Origin: Acidobacteriota bacterium
GTDB lineage: Bacteria > Acidobacteriota > Terriglobia > Terriglobales > Acidobacteriaceae
Reading direction: 5' to 3'
Length of the DNA: 54,945 nucleotides
Assembly: GCA_021805025.1 (NCBI GenBank)
Contig: JAJZGF010000002.1
Coordinates: forward strand, 46,102 to 101,046
The notes under the pieces are model-generated. The model had not been told where the DNA came from and ran no database searches. It was given only the letters and a program-made list of their open reading frames with translations. Positions 8,926-17,557 of the stretch are shown here, one piece after another; the stretch's first letter is position 1, and each line of letters starts with the position of its first letter. The position numbers were made by a program, and so were the translations under genes.

Positions 8926-9609
8926 TTACTTCTTCGCCTCGGGCTTCTTGGCTGCAGCGTCTGCGTCGGTCTTGCCCTTCTTGGCCACTTCCGGCTCTGC
9001 AGTGGTCGGAGCAGCAGCGGCCTCAGCCTCCGGCGTAGCAGCCACCTCTTCGCGAATCGAGACCACGTGGGCCACGGTCGCGTCCTCGGCGTTCAGATAC
9101 TCGATCTTGTCTGAGTGCGGCAGGTCGCTCACGCGCACCACCCCATGCAGGTTCAGACCGCTGACATCCACGTCGATGTGGCTGGGAATGTCGGCAGGCA
9201 GGCACTCGATCTCGACCTCGCGCAGCACCTGATCCAGGATGCCGCCGGCGGTCTTGACGCCCACCGGAATACCCAGCAGCTTGACGCGCACGCTCACACG
9301 CAGGGTTTTGTCCAGCGCAATCCGCTTCAGGTCGATGTGGATGAGCTGATCCTTGATCGGCTCGCGCTGCCAATCCACAATCATGGCCTTGGCCGAGGGA
9401 TTGCCCGCAACCTCGACATCGAAAATTGTGTTGTGGCCGGTCTCGGAGAAAAGTATCCGGGAAATCTGCTTGGGGTCGACCTCAACGGCCACCGGCTCAT
9501 GACCGGCGCCATACAGTACGGCAGGAATCTTGCCCGCGACACGTACACGGCGCGCGGCATTCTTGTTGAACTTGCCCACGCGGGGCTTGGCTACGACAAC
9601 TTCAGGCAT
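8926..9609 (-). CDS. rplY: 50S ribosomal protein bL25 / general stress protein Ctc
   Basis: 227 aa, the long Ctc form: an L25 5S-rRNA-binding beta-barrel (about 1-95, with GKIPAVLYG and DLKRIALDKTLRVSVRVKLLG following) plus the C-terminal TL5/Ctc domain (about 100-190, with GGILDQVLREVEIECLPADIP). The last 30 residues are an Ala/Lys/Glu-rich tail. It lies between prs and pth in the same direction, a gene order (prs-ctc-pth) seen widely in bacteria and supporting co-transcription. Confidence 0.97.
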   Translation of the reverse strand: MPEVVVAKPRVGKFNKNAARRVRVAGKIPAVLYGAGHEPVAVEVDPKQISRILFSETGHNTIFDVEVAGNPSAKAMIVDWQREPIKDQLIHIDLKRIALDKTLRVSVRVKLLGIPVGVKTAGGILDQVLREVEIECLPADIPSHIDVDVSGLNLHGVVRVSDLPHSDKIEYLNAEDATVAHVVSIREEVAATPEAEAAAAPTTAEPEVAKKGKTDADAAAKKPEAKK

Positions 9610-9709
9610 TCCGTCTCTCGTTTCTTGTTTTCGGGCACGGATTCAGTCCGCTCCCTTTGTTGGGGCCAGTCGTCCGTTACGATTCTTGCGGACAGCCGGC
9701 AGGTGACAG

Positions 9710-10804
9710 TTACGAAAACAGCGAACTTACGCTGGTCTCCATGTGAATGCTCTCAATGGCCGCGCCCAGCAGGCCGGCAATGGAGAGCACCTTGATCTTG
9801 GACAGCTTCTGCGCCGCATCGCGCAAAGGAATCGTGTTGGTGACCACCACCTCTTCCAGACGCGAATTGGCAATGCGGTCAATGGCCGGGCCGGAAAGAA
9901 CCGCGTGGCTGGCGCAGGCATACACCGCTGCCGCGCCGTTGGCATACAGCGCGTCCACGGTCTTCACCAGCGTGCCCGCGGTGTCAATAATGTCGTCGAT
10001 GATAAGGCAGTTCTGGCCTTCCACATCACCCACCACGTTCATCACTTCGGCTACGTTGATGTCGGTGCGGCGTTTGTCCACAATGGCCAGCGGCGCGCCC
10101 ACCTTTTGTGCGAAGAAGCGCGCCCGCTCCACGCCGCCCGCGTCGGGAGAAACCACGGTCAGATTGGGCAGGTTCAACTCGCGGAAGTAGCTCACCAGCA
10201 CCGGGCTGGCAAAAAGATGGTCCACGGGAATGTTGAAGAAACCCTGAATCTGCGCCGCGTGCAGGTCCACAAAGAGGGCGCGATTGGCCCCGGCGGTCGT
10301 GACCAGGTCGGCGATGAGCTTGGCGCTGATGGCCACGCGGGGACGGTCCTTGCGATCCTGCCGGGCGTATCCGTAATAGGGCACCACCACGGTGATCCTT
10401 GCCGCCGAGGCGCGCTTGAGCGCGTCAATCATCACCAGCAACTCCACCAGGTGCTGATCGACCGGGTAGCAGGTGGGCTGGACGACGAAGACATCGACGC
10501 CGCGCACATTCTCCAGCAACTGGAAGTAGACCTCGCCGTCGGCAAAGCGCTGCAGCTTGGCCTCGCCCACCTTGACGCCGATGTGGGTGGCAATCTCGTC
10601 GGCCAGCGGCCGGTTGGCCGTGCCCGAAAAGAGCTTGAATCGCTTGTCCTCGGTAAGGCTGCGGGCCCGCTTGCGCTCGGTTGCCGGCTTGGCATCCTTC
10701 GCCTTCGAGGCCTCCGGCGAGATGGCCTTGCCTGCGTCCTTCTGCGCGTCGCTTGCGTCCTGCGGCTTGTCTTCCAGCGTGATCGTCACTGTTCCCACTT
10801 CCAT
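9710..10804 (-). CDS. prs: Ribose-phosphate pyrophosphokinase (PRPP synthetase) with N-terminal extension
   Basis: 364 aa. Makes PRPP from ribose 5-phosphate and ATP. I chose ATG 10804, with GGAGG at 10816-10820; an in-frame TTG at 10822 would use that very site as codons. The catalytic body begins at about residue 53 (FKLFSGTANRPLADEIA) and shows FADGEVYFQL, VVPYYGYARQDRKDRPRVAISAK, VDLHAAQIQGFF, the PRPP loop DDIIDTAGTLV and the SPDAGGVERARFFA segment. The 50-residue charged Lys/Asp/Ala-rich leader has no counterpart in the standard 310-320 aa enzyme and is probably disordered. First protein gene after tRNA-Gln in the run towards rplI. Confidence 0.96.
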   Translation of the reverse strand: MEVGTVTITLEDKPQDASDAQKDAGKAISPEASKAKDAKPATERKRARSLTEDKRFKLFSGTANRPLADEIATHIGVKVGEAKLQRFADGEVYFQLLENVRGVDVFVVQPTCYPVDQHLVELLVMIDALKRASAARITVVVPYYGYARQDRKDRPRVAISAKLIADLVTTAGANRALFVDLHAAQIQGFFNIPVDHLFASPVLVSYFRELNLPNLTVVSPDAGGVERARFFAQKVGAPLAIVDKRRTDINVAEVMNVVGDVEGQNCLIIDDIIDTAGTLVKTVDALYANGAAAVYACASHAVLSGPAIDRIANSRLEEVVVTNTIPLRDAAQKLSKIKVLSIAGLLGAAIESIHMETSVSSLFS

Positions 10805-10868
10805 CGTTTTGCGCACCTCCAAGCTGGTTGGCTTTGGCTGTGTTCCCAGGGGTATTCCCTTAAAACTC

Positions 10869-10942
10869 TGGCTGGGCGACTAGGATTCGAACCTAGACAA
10901 GTGCCTCCAAAGGGCACTGTCCTACCATTAGACGATCGCCCA
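10869..10942 (-). tRNA. tRNA-Gln (UUG anticodon)
   Basis: A 74-nt cloverleaf on the minus strand with encoded CCA end. The acceptor stem TGGGCGA pairs with TCGCCCA, the anticodon arm GTGCC-CTTTGGA-GGCAC carries TTG at positions 34-36, and the T arm contains GGTTCGAATCC. The anticodon reads CAA, so glutamine. It lies between ispE and prs with the same orientation. Confidence 0.97.
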
Positions 10943-11020
10943 ACTTGGCGCATTTCCAGCCTGTGCTGAAAACCACCCTCGGCAGCCGCACGTGAGTCTC
11001 TCGCGCACTTCAGTGGACTG

Positions 11021-12088
11021 TCAACCTGCCTGCGGAAGAAGCATTTCGCTCCAATAGCCGGACCGGGGCAGGGTGCGCGTCAACAGGCTTTCTACGCCCG
11101 CATCGGCGAGCCGCTTTCGGGCCGCTTCCGCATCTCCGCGGGTCAGGTACAACCCGAAGAGCGCCGAACCGGACCCGGACAGCGAAGCATGGAGGGCTGC
11201 CTCCGGAGTGCCGGAAGCCGCAAGAAGACGCTTGATCTCTGCAAGGGAAGGATGCTGGCGGAAGACGACACGTTCAAAGTCGTTCCGGATCCAGCTACTG
11301 ATCCCGGTGCGGACAAGCGCGGACTCTTGAGGTCCGGCCAGGTCCTTTCCCACGGAAAGGACACCGGAGGAGCCATCTCCCCGCCGACCTCCGGGGATTG
11401 CTCCCGCAAAGGCGCTGGCGTAGGCGCGGCTCAACTCATTCAGTTTAGCGGTACTGGCCTCCGCGGTCAAACCCTCTGCGACGCAAAGGGCGTCCCAGTC
11501 GCGAAAGGCCTGCGGCGTTGAGACGCCGACGGCAGGCGTGGCGACCACGCACCAGACCGGCTCGATCTCCGGCAGCGGGAAAACATCCTGACCGCGGTCC
11601 AGACCCAGCACGGTGCCGCCGATCAGAAACAGGGGCACATCGGAGCCCACCAGGGCGGCGATTTTGAGGCGCTTCGCCGGCCATCCAGCCCCTCCGCTCG
11701 CAGTGGTCCGGTCCTGCCGGCTGGTCAGCCCCAACTCCACTTCCAGCCCCACCAGCGCCGCCGCTGCATTGGCCGAGCCCGCGCCCAGCCCGCCCTGCAC
11801 CGGCAGGCGCTTTTCAATATGGATTTCGACCTCGGCGGTTAGTTTGTGAGCCTCCAAAGCCAGCTCCACCATCTTCCATGCCGTGTTGCGGCCGTCGCTG
11901 GGAACCCGCCGGTCATTTGAGGTCAGTCGAATGGTCGTCGCCGCCGCTCGAAACGCAGTAACCGTCACCAGGTCATAGAGTTCCAGCGTCTGGTAGACGG
12001 TGGCCAGGGCGTGAAATCCATCGGAGCGCGGCGCCCCGATGCCGAGCCCCAGGTTGATTTTGGCGTGCGAGCGAACCGTGGCGGACAT
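11021..12088 (-). CDS. ispE: 4-diphosphocytidyl-2-C-methyl-D-erythritol kinase
   Basis: 355 aa, longer than the usual 280-310. ATG 12088 gives MSATVRSHAKINLGLGIG, the classical IspE start with the KINL motif. GHMP-kinase motif 2 is visible as PVQGGLGAGSANAAAAL, and the C-terminal motif 3 as ASLSGSGSALFGLY. The enzyme phosphorylates CDP-ME in the non-mevalonate isoprenoid pathway in the cytoplasm. The extra length lies in loops between motifs, for example the GGRRGDGSSG segment (about 245-255). The open frame continues upstream of ATG 12088 but that part overlaps the divergent protease gene and lacks conserved character. Confidence 0.95.
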   Translation of the reverse strand: MSATVRSHAKINLGLGIGAPRSDGFHALATVYQTLELYDLVTVTAFRAAATTIRLTSNDRRVPSDGRNTAWKMVELALEAHKLTAEVEIHIEKRLPVQGGLGAGSANAAAALVGLEVELGLTSRQDRTTASGGAGWPAKRLKIAALVGSDVPLFLIGGTVLGLDRGQDVFPLPEIEPVWCVVATPAVGVSTPQAFRDWDALCVAEGLTAEASTAKLNELSRAYASAFAGAIPGGRRGDGSSGVLSVGKDLAGPQESALVRTGISSWIRNDFERVVFRQHPSLAEIKRLLAASGTPEAALHASLSGSGSALFGLYLTRGDAEAARKRLADAGVESLLTRTLPRSGYWSEMLLPQAG

Positions 12089-12253
12089 ACCGGACCATTG
12101 TAGAGCCGCGCTTGCGACTTCCTCCGGTTGCGCTGTGGGTCGCCTGCGCTTTTGCCGGAACAATGCGGCCTTCGCGGACGTAGAATCCCTGTGTACGCCC
12201 CAGGGCACTTCCCCGTGCTGGGCCGGTCTGGCCTTGTGGGCAAGGAGGCTTCG

Positions 12254-13192
12254 ATGCCTTCCATCCTCCAAACCGGCTATGTCGTGTTGCTGGCTGTTGC
12301 CGCTTTGCCGGCCTGTGCCCAGCCCAGCGAAGCGCGGATGGACGTGGTACATGGCAAGCCCTACGTGATGGTCATGGTCAACGGCAAGGGTCCCTTCCGG
12401 TTTGTGCTGGACACGGGAACCGGCGCCCAGGCGCTGGTCACCGCGGATCTTGCCAATCAACTCCAAATGCCCGTGGTGGGCCAGGCCCGCCTGACGGACC
12501 CCAGCGGGCAGGGCAAGCAGCGAAGTCCGGTGGTGCAGGTGGATTCGTTGAGCGTGGCGGGCATCGAGTTCACCCAGGTGCATGCCGTTCTGCATTCCCT
12601 TGCGGCCGAGGATATCAACTGCCAGGGCCTGCTGGGCTTTGCTCTTTTTCGCGATTACCTGCTCACCCTCGACTACCCAGGCCAGAAGATGATGCTGGCC
12701 TTCGGCGCTCTAAAGCCGGATGGCGGACGCAAGGTGCTGCCGATGCGCATCGAAGACGGCTTGCCGATCTTTACGCTGACACTGGGCGAACAGCGCCTCG
12801 ATGCTGAACTGGATTCCGGCGGCATCGGGCTGAGCCTGCCGGAACATCTCGCCCAGCGGCTCAAGTTCGACGCCGATCCCGAGGCCTTCGCCAACAGCGA
12901 GTCGCTCACCACGCGTTTCCAGATCAAGGCCGGCAAGCTGGGCTCCGATGTGCATGTGGGCCGCTACACGTTTGTGCATCCCTTTGTCGAAATCAACCCG
13001 GCGTTTCCCTTGGTGAACTTTGGCGCCAGTGCGATGCAGAACTTTGTCATCACCTTTGACCAGGTAAACCTGCTGGTTCGGCTGGATGCGCGCGAGAAGC
13101 TCCTCCATCTGAGCCCTCTGCCTACGCTGATGCGTCTGCAGAATGCGCCGCCGGTGAAACCGGCTGATCCGACACTGGTGCCGGTGGGATAA
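12254..13192 (+). CDS. Secreted retropepsin-like aspartyl protease, two active-site motifs
   Basis: 312 aa. ATG 12254 follows AAGGAGG at 12242-12248. A signal peptide ends near LPACA-QPS. Two repeated retropepsin-like units are visible: FRFVLDTGTGAQ at about residue 50 (Asp-Thr-Gly) and LDAELDSGGIGLSLP at about 195 (Asp-Ser-Gly), each followed by a LLGF/VNFG-type second half. In retropepsins two such Asp-Thr/Ser-Gly units form one catalytic site; here both lie in a single chain, pepsin-like. Expected to act in the periplasm or outside the cell. Substrate unknown. It is divergent from ispE and unrelated by operon to padR. Confidence 0.82.
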   Translation: MPSILQTGYVVLLAVAALPACAQPSEARMDVVHGKPYVMVMVNGKGPFRFVLDTGTGAQALVTADLANQLQMPVVGQARLTDPSGQGKQRSPVVQVDSLSVAGIEFTQVHAVLHSLAAEDINCQGLLGFALFRDYLLTLDYPGQKMMLAFGALKPDGGRKVLPMRIEDGLPIFTLTLGEQRLDAELDSGGIGLSLPEHLAQRLKFDADPEAFANSESLTTRFQIKAGKLGSDVHVGRYTFVHPFVEINPAFPLVNFGASAMQNFVITFDQVNLLVRLDAREKLLHLSPLPTLMRLQNAPPVKPADPTLVPVG

Positions 13193-13399
13193 GCGAGGCG
13201 TCGACGCGCGGCCTTAAGCTGTCCTCAGTTCGGTAAAAGCTGCGCAAAGAACAGGCCGTTGAATGCGGCTCCGAGAGGATCCCCAGCTTTATGCATGCTC
13301 TTCCGGCAGGGACCGGGGCTTTGTTTGCGAGCCTTGTGTAGTCCTGGTTTGAACCGCCGGGTTGTGGGTGCACCGGCACTGCGATGCTGAGTAGCGTCA

Positions 13400-13456
13400 G
13401 CGCATGGATGTAGACAATCTACACCCAGTGCGAGTAGATTGTCTACATCCATGCGC
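13400..13456 (+). promoter_or_regulatory. 23-bp inverted repeat: probable PadR operator over the padR promoter and start codon
   Basis: Positions 13400-13422 and 13434-13456 are perfect reverse complements (23 bp each) separated by 11 nt. Each arm contains a smaller dyad: TGTAGACAATCTACA at 13409-13423 on the left and its mirror around GTAGATTGTCTAC on the right. Within it, TAGACA (13411-13416) and TAGATT (13435-13440), 18 nt apart, fit a sigma70 promoter. The right arm covers the padR start ATG 13451. PadR proteins bind such dyads as dimers, so two dimers could sit side by side and block transcription. The repeat is seen; operator and promoter roles are inferred. Confidence 0.75.
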
Positions 13457-13816
13457 GAGAAACACCGATATCGGAACCGGATTGAGCTACTGCAAGGCAC
13501 ACTGGACATGCTGATCCTTCAGACCCTGCAATGGGGCCCGCAGCACGGGTATGGCATTGTCCAGGCATTGCGTCTGCGTTCCGGGGAAGCTCTCCAGGTG
13601 GAGACGGGGTCACTCTACCCGGCTCTTCACCGATTGGAGGGCCAGGGCTGGGTGCGATCGGAGTGGAAGCAGTCGGAGAGCAAGCAAAGGGCGCGCTACT
13701 ACCGGATTACGGCGGCCGGTAAGAAGCAGTTGGCCGCCGATCTTGGCAAGTGGGAGCGGATCGTGGATGCAATCGGTTCAATCATGCGCGCCAAGCCGGA
13801 GGAAAGTGAGACATGA
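13451..13816 (+). CDS. PadR family transcriptional regulator
   Basis: 121 aa. Winged-helix PadR domain: ELLQGTLDMLILQTLQWGPQHGYGI, then LQVETGSLYPALHRLEGQGWVRSEW and the wing RARYYRITAAGKKQL. This is the short acidobacterial type that precedes ADOP permeases. ATG 13451 has no Shine-Dalgarno; the predicted -10 box ends only 10 nt upstream, so the mRNA may be leaderless or nearly so. The stop overlaps the permease start as ATGA (13813-13816), giving translational coupling. It most likely represses its own operon through the inverted repeat at its start. Confidence 0.93.
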   Translation: MREKHRYRNRIELLQGTLDMLILQTLQWGPQHGYGIVQALRLRSGEALQVETGSLYPALHRLEGQGWVRSEWKQSESKQRARYYRITAAGKKQLAADLGKWERIVDAIGSIMRAKPEESET

Positions 13817-16476
13817 GCTGGTTCTCAACATTCGGTTTCGGGCGGCGCAGGCGCGAGTTGCAGGAAGAGATCGATGGTCATGTGCGGATGGCGATCGCAG
13901 AACGTGTGGACCGGGGCGAGACGGAGGAAGCGGCACGCCAAGCCGTGATTCGTGAGTTCGGGAATGTGCCCTTGGTGCAGGACGTGACACGCGAAACATG
14001 GGGATGGACCAGGCTGGAACAGCTTGCACAGGATTTTCACTACGCACTGCGGCAGATCCGGCGCTCGCCGATGTTCGCGGCGACGGTCGCAGGCACGCTG
14101 GGGCTTGGGATTGCGGCTCCGGCAGCGATGTTCACAGTAGTAGACCATGTGCTTTTGCAACCCACGCCGTATCGAGACGCCGGGCGGCTCGTAGCCATTC
14201 AGGAGACGAACGGCTCTTCGGCTTATACGTGGCCTTCACCCTGGTTGGACATTGAAAGATGGCAGGCGCAGAGTGGGTCGTTTAGCGAAATCGCCTTCTC
14301 AGCAAGACTATCTGGACGTAATTTCCTTTCGGAACAGACGGTGGGGTCAGAGGTCGACGGAGAGAGGGTCAGTCCAAATCTTTTCAGAGTCCTCGGTATT
14401 CAACCTGTATTGGGTCGCGGCTTTATTCCCGAGACTCCCAGTTCTGTTGCGGGCAAGAACGCCGGCGCGATTGTGCTGAGCGACACGATCTGGAGAGAAG
14501 TGTTTGGCGGTGATCGAGGAATTCTAGGCAGGGTGGTGAAAGTTAACGATGATTCTTACACTGTGTCAGGCGTAATGCCGCCCGGGTTCCGATATCCGGA
14601 AGGCTCGGGCGCAACGCCCCAGGTCTGGTTTCCCATTCAGTTGGGGAGCGATGACGAAAGTCGTAGCTTCAAGGCGATGCAATATACGGTCCTTGGGCGC
14701 CTAGCGCAGAATGCGACGGTAAAGAGCGCGAATGCGGAAATGGCATTGATTCAAAAGCGCGTGGCGGCGGAATATACCGATCCCAATCTGCGCGAAGATC
14801 ACAGCGTAGTCAGGATCGTGCGCTACGCCGATTCCCTGGTGACCCACGATGTCCAATCTGCATTGCTCGCTCTACTGGCTGCATCCGGGGTTCTGTGGCT
14901 GATCGCCGTCGTGAACGCAACGAATCTGCTGCTCGCGCGCAGCACCGTGCGCGAGAGGGAGATTGCGATGCGCGGTGCGCTGGGCGCCAGCCGCTGGCGC
15001 GTGATGCAGCAGATGATGGTCGAGGGAATGACTCTGAGCGCGATGGCAGCCGCTTTGGGTATCGGCTTGGCGCTCGGGTCCGTCCGTCTTTTGGCTATCG
15101 AACTAAGCCATACGCTGCCCCTTCCGGCGCCGGCAACACCGGACGGATGGATTGTGCTGGTCCTTGTAATGCTGACGGTGAGCTCTGCGCTGTTGTCAAC
15201 GACATGGCCTGCGTTCCTGGCTGCGCGCGCCCCGATTGAAGTGGCGTTGAAGCGGGGCGGAGCCCAGTCGGGAACCAGCCGTGAGCATCATCGTATCCGC
15301 GGTGTTCTGGTGGTGACGGAGATTGCAATGTCTATGACGCTTCTGGTGGTATGCGGGCTACTGCTACGGAGCATCTACTCCCTGCGGCACGTGCCATTGG
15401 GATTTCGTACCGACCATATTCTTGTCGCAAATCTCAGCATTCCTTCCTATCGTTTTGCGGGGCAGAACATGACCGAGACGCTCTATCGCCCGTTGTTGGA
15501 ACGCGCACAGCATCTCCACGGCGTCGAGAGCGCGGGCCTCATCAGTGAGGTACCGCTCGGGAAAACATTCGTACTTCATTTGGAAATGAAATTGAGCAAT
15601 TCCACTATCATCGCTTTCATAAAGGCCGTCAGCCCGGAAACGCAGAAGGTGTTCGGTTTCCAAATGGCAGCGGGGCGCTTCTTCGGGCCTGAGGACACTG
15701 CGACTTCTCAGCCCGTCGTCGTGGTGAACGAGGCATTCGCGCGACTCTACTCCCCAGACAAGCACAATCCAGCGGCGGTACTGGGAGCGCAGCTCAGCAA
15801 GAACTCGCCGCTAAGGATCATCGGCATCCTGGATGATGAGCGGCAAAAGACGGTGGCTGACCCGGCGACGCCTGAGGTGGAGATTCCCATTCCGCAAATG
15901 ACTCCGGCGAGCGGTTTCTATCGTCTGATCGAGGGAATCGCGATGGATCTTGCCGTTCGAACCGACGAGCCCGCGGCTGAGATGATTCCGGAGCTGCGCG
16001 ACGTCCTGCGCCAGGCGAGCCCGGAACTGCAGAACGCCACGATTACCACGATGGACCGGATTGTGGAGGACTCGTATGGGAGCCAACGGCTGGCTGCGCA
16101 TCTGCTGGAGATCTTCGGAGGAACGGCGCTGCTGCTCTCCGTGGCGGGGCTGTACGGACTGCTGGCCTATCTGGTGACGCAGCGAACGCATGAGATGGGG
16201 GTGCGGATTGCGCTGGGAGCACAGCGCGGCAACCTGTTGTGGCTGGTGATGCGGCAGGCCGGAGCCATGCTCCTGACAGGTGTGGCTGTGGGCGCCGGTC
16301 TGGCTCTGGTTGCGGGGCAACTCGTGCGGGGGTTCCTCTTCGGTGTGAACGCGCATGATGGCTGGACGCTGACTGCGTCCGTGGTATTCCTGTTTGCCAG
16401 CGGGATGGCAGCGGCGTATCTGCCTGCGCGTCGGGCGGCACGCGTCAATCCGATGGAAGCATTGCGGGCGGAATGA
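13813..16476 (+). CDS. ADOP-family duplicated ABC-type permease (MacB/FtsX-like)
   Basis: 887 aa, the usual length for acidobacterial duplicated orphan permeases. An N-terminal amphipathic region with ELQEEIDGHVRMAIAERVDRGET-type sequence (1-60) is followed by two MacB-like halves. Each half has a first membrane helix, a periplasmic MacB_PCD domain (about 85-300 and 515-720) and a three-helix FtsX domain (about 345-460 and 770-880, with the paired LLLARSTVREREIAMRGALGASR and LVTQRTHEMGVRIALGAQRGNLL). The family lacks its own ATPase nearby, hence orphan. Possible roles are lipoprotein, peptide or signal handling in the inner membrane; function is unproven. Parts such as 15560-15640 are visibly more AT-rich than neighbours, hinting at a different history. 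Confidence 0.95.
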   Translation: MSWFSTFGFGRRRRELQEEIDGHVRMAIAERVDRGETEEAARQAVIREFGNVPLVQDVTRETWGWTRLEQLAQDFHYALRQIRRSPMFAATVAGTLGLGIAAPAAMFTVVDHVLLQPTPYRDAGRLVAIQETNGSSAYTWPSPWLDIERWQAQSGSFSEIAFSARLSGRNFLSEQTVGSEVDGERVSPNLFRVLGIQPVLGRGFIPETPSSVAGKNAGAIVLSDTIWREVFGGDRGILGRVVKVNDDSYTVSGVMPPGFRYPEGSGATPQVWFPIQLGSDDESRSFKAMQYTVLGRLAQNATVKSANAEMALIQKRVAAEYTDPNLREDHSVVRIVRYADSLVTHDVQSALLALLAASGVLWLIAVVNATNLLLARSTVREREIAMRGALGASRWRVMQQMMVEGMTLSAMAAALGIGLALGSVRLLAIELSHTLPLPAPATPDGWIVLVLVMLTVSSALLSTTWPAFLAARAPIEVALKRGGAQSGTSREHHRIRGVLVVTEIAMSMTLLVVCGLLLRSIYSLRHVPLGFRTDHILVANLSIPSYRFAGQNMTETLYRPLLERAQHLHGVESAGLISEVPLGKTFVLHLEMKLSNSTIIAFIKAVSPETQKVFGFQMAAGRFFGPEDTATSQPVVVVNEAFARLYSPDKHNPAAVLGAQLSKNSPLRIIGILDDERQKTVADPATPEVEIPIPQMTPASGFYRLIEGIAMDLAVRTDEPAAEMIPELRDVLRQASPELQNATITTMDRIVEDSYGSQRLAAHLLEIFGGTALLLSVAGLYGLLAYLVTQRTHEMGVRIALGAQRGNLLWLVMRQAGAMLLTGVAVGAGLALVAGQLVRGFLFGVNAHDGWTLTASVVFLFASGMAAAYLPARRAARVNPMEALRAE

Positions 16477-16786
16477 AGAGCCAGGCCTTGACCGAATCCG
16501 CCAACAGCGCCCGTCGAGGATGACGCTCCGTGGTCAGGATGTTGCAGCCCCGCCGCGCAGGACAAAAGCTGTCAAGCCCCCGGTGGGCAAATCGTTTTCC
16601 AATGAGCCTGTTCTTTGTCCCACTTGAATGTTGACTGATTTCGCAGGCCACATTTTGCGCATTGTCTTTCCTCAAAGAGGAGCCGGACATCCAGGCGAAG
16701 TGCATGGGCCCGCGCTCACGCAAAAAAGCCCTTGCTGAAGCGAGACAGTAGAAGGGTACACTTTCTGCAACTTCTGAGGCCCTCCG
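16477..16786. other. Intergenic region after ADOP gene
   Basis: About 310 nt, less GC-rich than its surroundings, with no open frame bearing a ribosome site and no clean terminator. It may contain the promoter of the gene at 16787, but no convincing -35/-10 pair is visible to me. The contrast in composition could mark the end of a transferred padR-ADOP block. Confidence 0.4.
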
Positions 16787-17557
16787 ATGAAGATTGGCTC
16801 TCGCGTCTGGCTCGCGCTCATCCTTCTCCCGGCTGGGGCGACATTGAACGCACAGAGTTCGCCCCAGCAACCGGCCGTGCGCATTCCCGACGGCGGGGGC
16901 AGCGGCCGCATTGACAGCATCTTCATCCCGCCCAAGCCGGGTGCGCCCTTCAGCCTGGTCCTCGACACGGAGTGGACTCGACCAATGTCCGGCGGCGGCT
17001 CATTCACCCTCGCCAACGAGCGCCGCATCCTGCGCGATTCACGGGGAAGGATCTATCAGGAGCGCTGGATCCTCGTGCCCAAGGGCGGAGACATCAAGTC
17101 CACGATGGACATTTTCCAGATCACCGACCCTGGGCAACATACCTGGTACAACTGCCATACGGCGACCAGGGTCTGCGATCTGTTCCTCTACAGCCTCACC
17201 ACCACGGAGCGCTACGGTGCTGCGATTGGCAGTTCCGGCCCGCTGCCCAATGGCGCAGGCTACCGCCAGGTGGACGACCTCGGCGTCGACACGATCGCCG
17301 GCATGGGTGCCCATGGGTATCGCGAGACCATGACCATCAACTCGGGAGTCATGGGGAATGACCGGCAAATGGTTGGACGCCGCGAGTTCTGGTACTCCGA
17401 GCAGCTCGGCATCAGCCTCAAGTCGATCCTCGATACCCCGGAAACCGGCAGGCAGGTGTTTACTGCCAAAGAGGTCTCGATGTCGGAGCCGGAGCCGAGC
17501 TACTTTGCCATTTCTGAAGGCTTCAAGGTCGTTGACCAGCGCGGGGCGTCGCAATAA
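16787..17557 (+). CDS. Secreted protein of unknown function
   Basis: 256 aa. A signal peptide is clear (MKIGSRVWLALILLPAGATLNA-Q). The mature protein shows repeated beta-rich segments and no enzyme motif I recognise. Notable stretches are DSIFIPPKPGAPFSLVLDTEW (about 45-65), two cysteines in YNCHTATRVC (about 120-130) that could form a disulfide, and a late REFWYSEQLGISLKSIL segment. The last part reads like a lipoprotein-carrier or outer-membrane-stress type protein in style, but that is only impression. It stands alone between ADOP and pheS. Similar proteins of this style are common in Acidobacteria. Confidence 0.8.
   Translation: MKIGSRVWLALILLPAGATLNAQSSPQQPAVRIPDGGGSGRIDSIFIPPKPGAPFSLVLDTEWTRPMSGGGSFTLANERRILRDSRGRIYQERWILVPKGGDIKSTMDIFQITDPGQHTWYNCHTATRVCDLFLYSLTTTERYGAAIGSSGPLPNGAGYRQVDDLGVDTIAGMGAHGYRETMTINSGVMGNDRQMVGRREFWYSEQLGISLKSILDTPETGRQVFTAKEVSMSEPEPSYFAISEGFKVVDQRGASQ

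Noticed and set aside
12089..12595. Extended N-terminus of IspE from upstream in-frame codons
   Set aside because: ATG 12088 gives the canonical start; the upstream part is the antisense of the protease gene and is not conserved in style.
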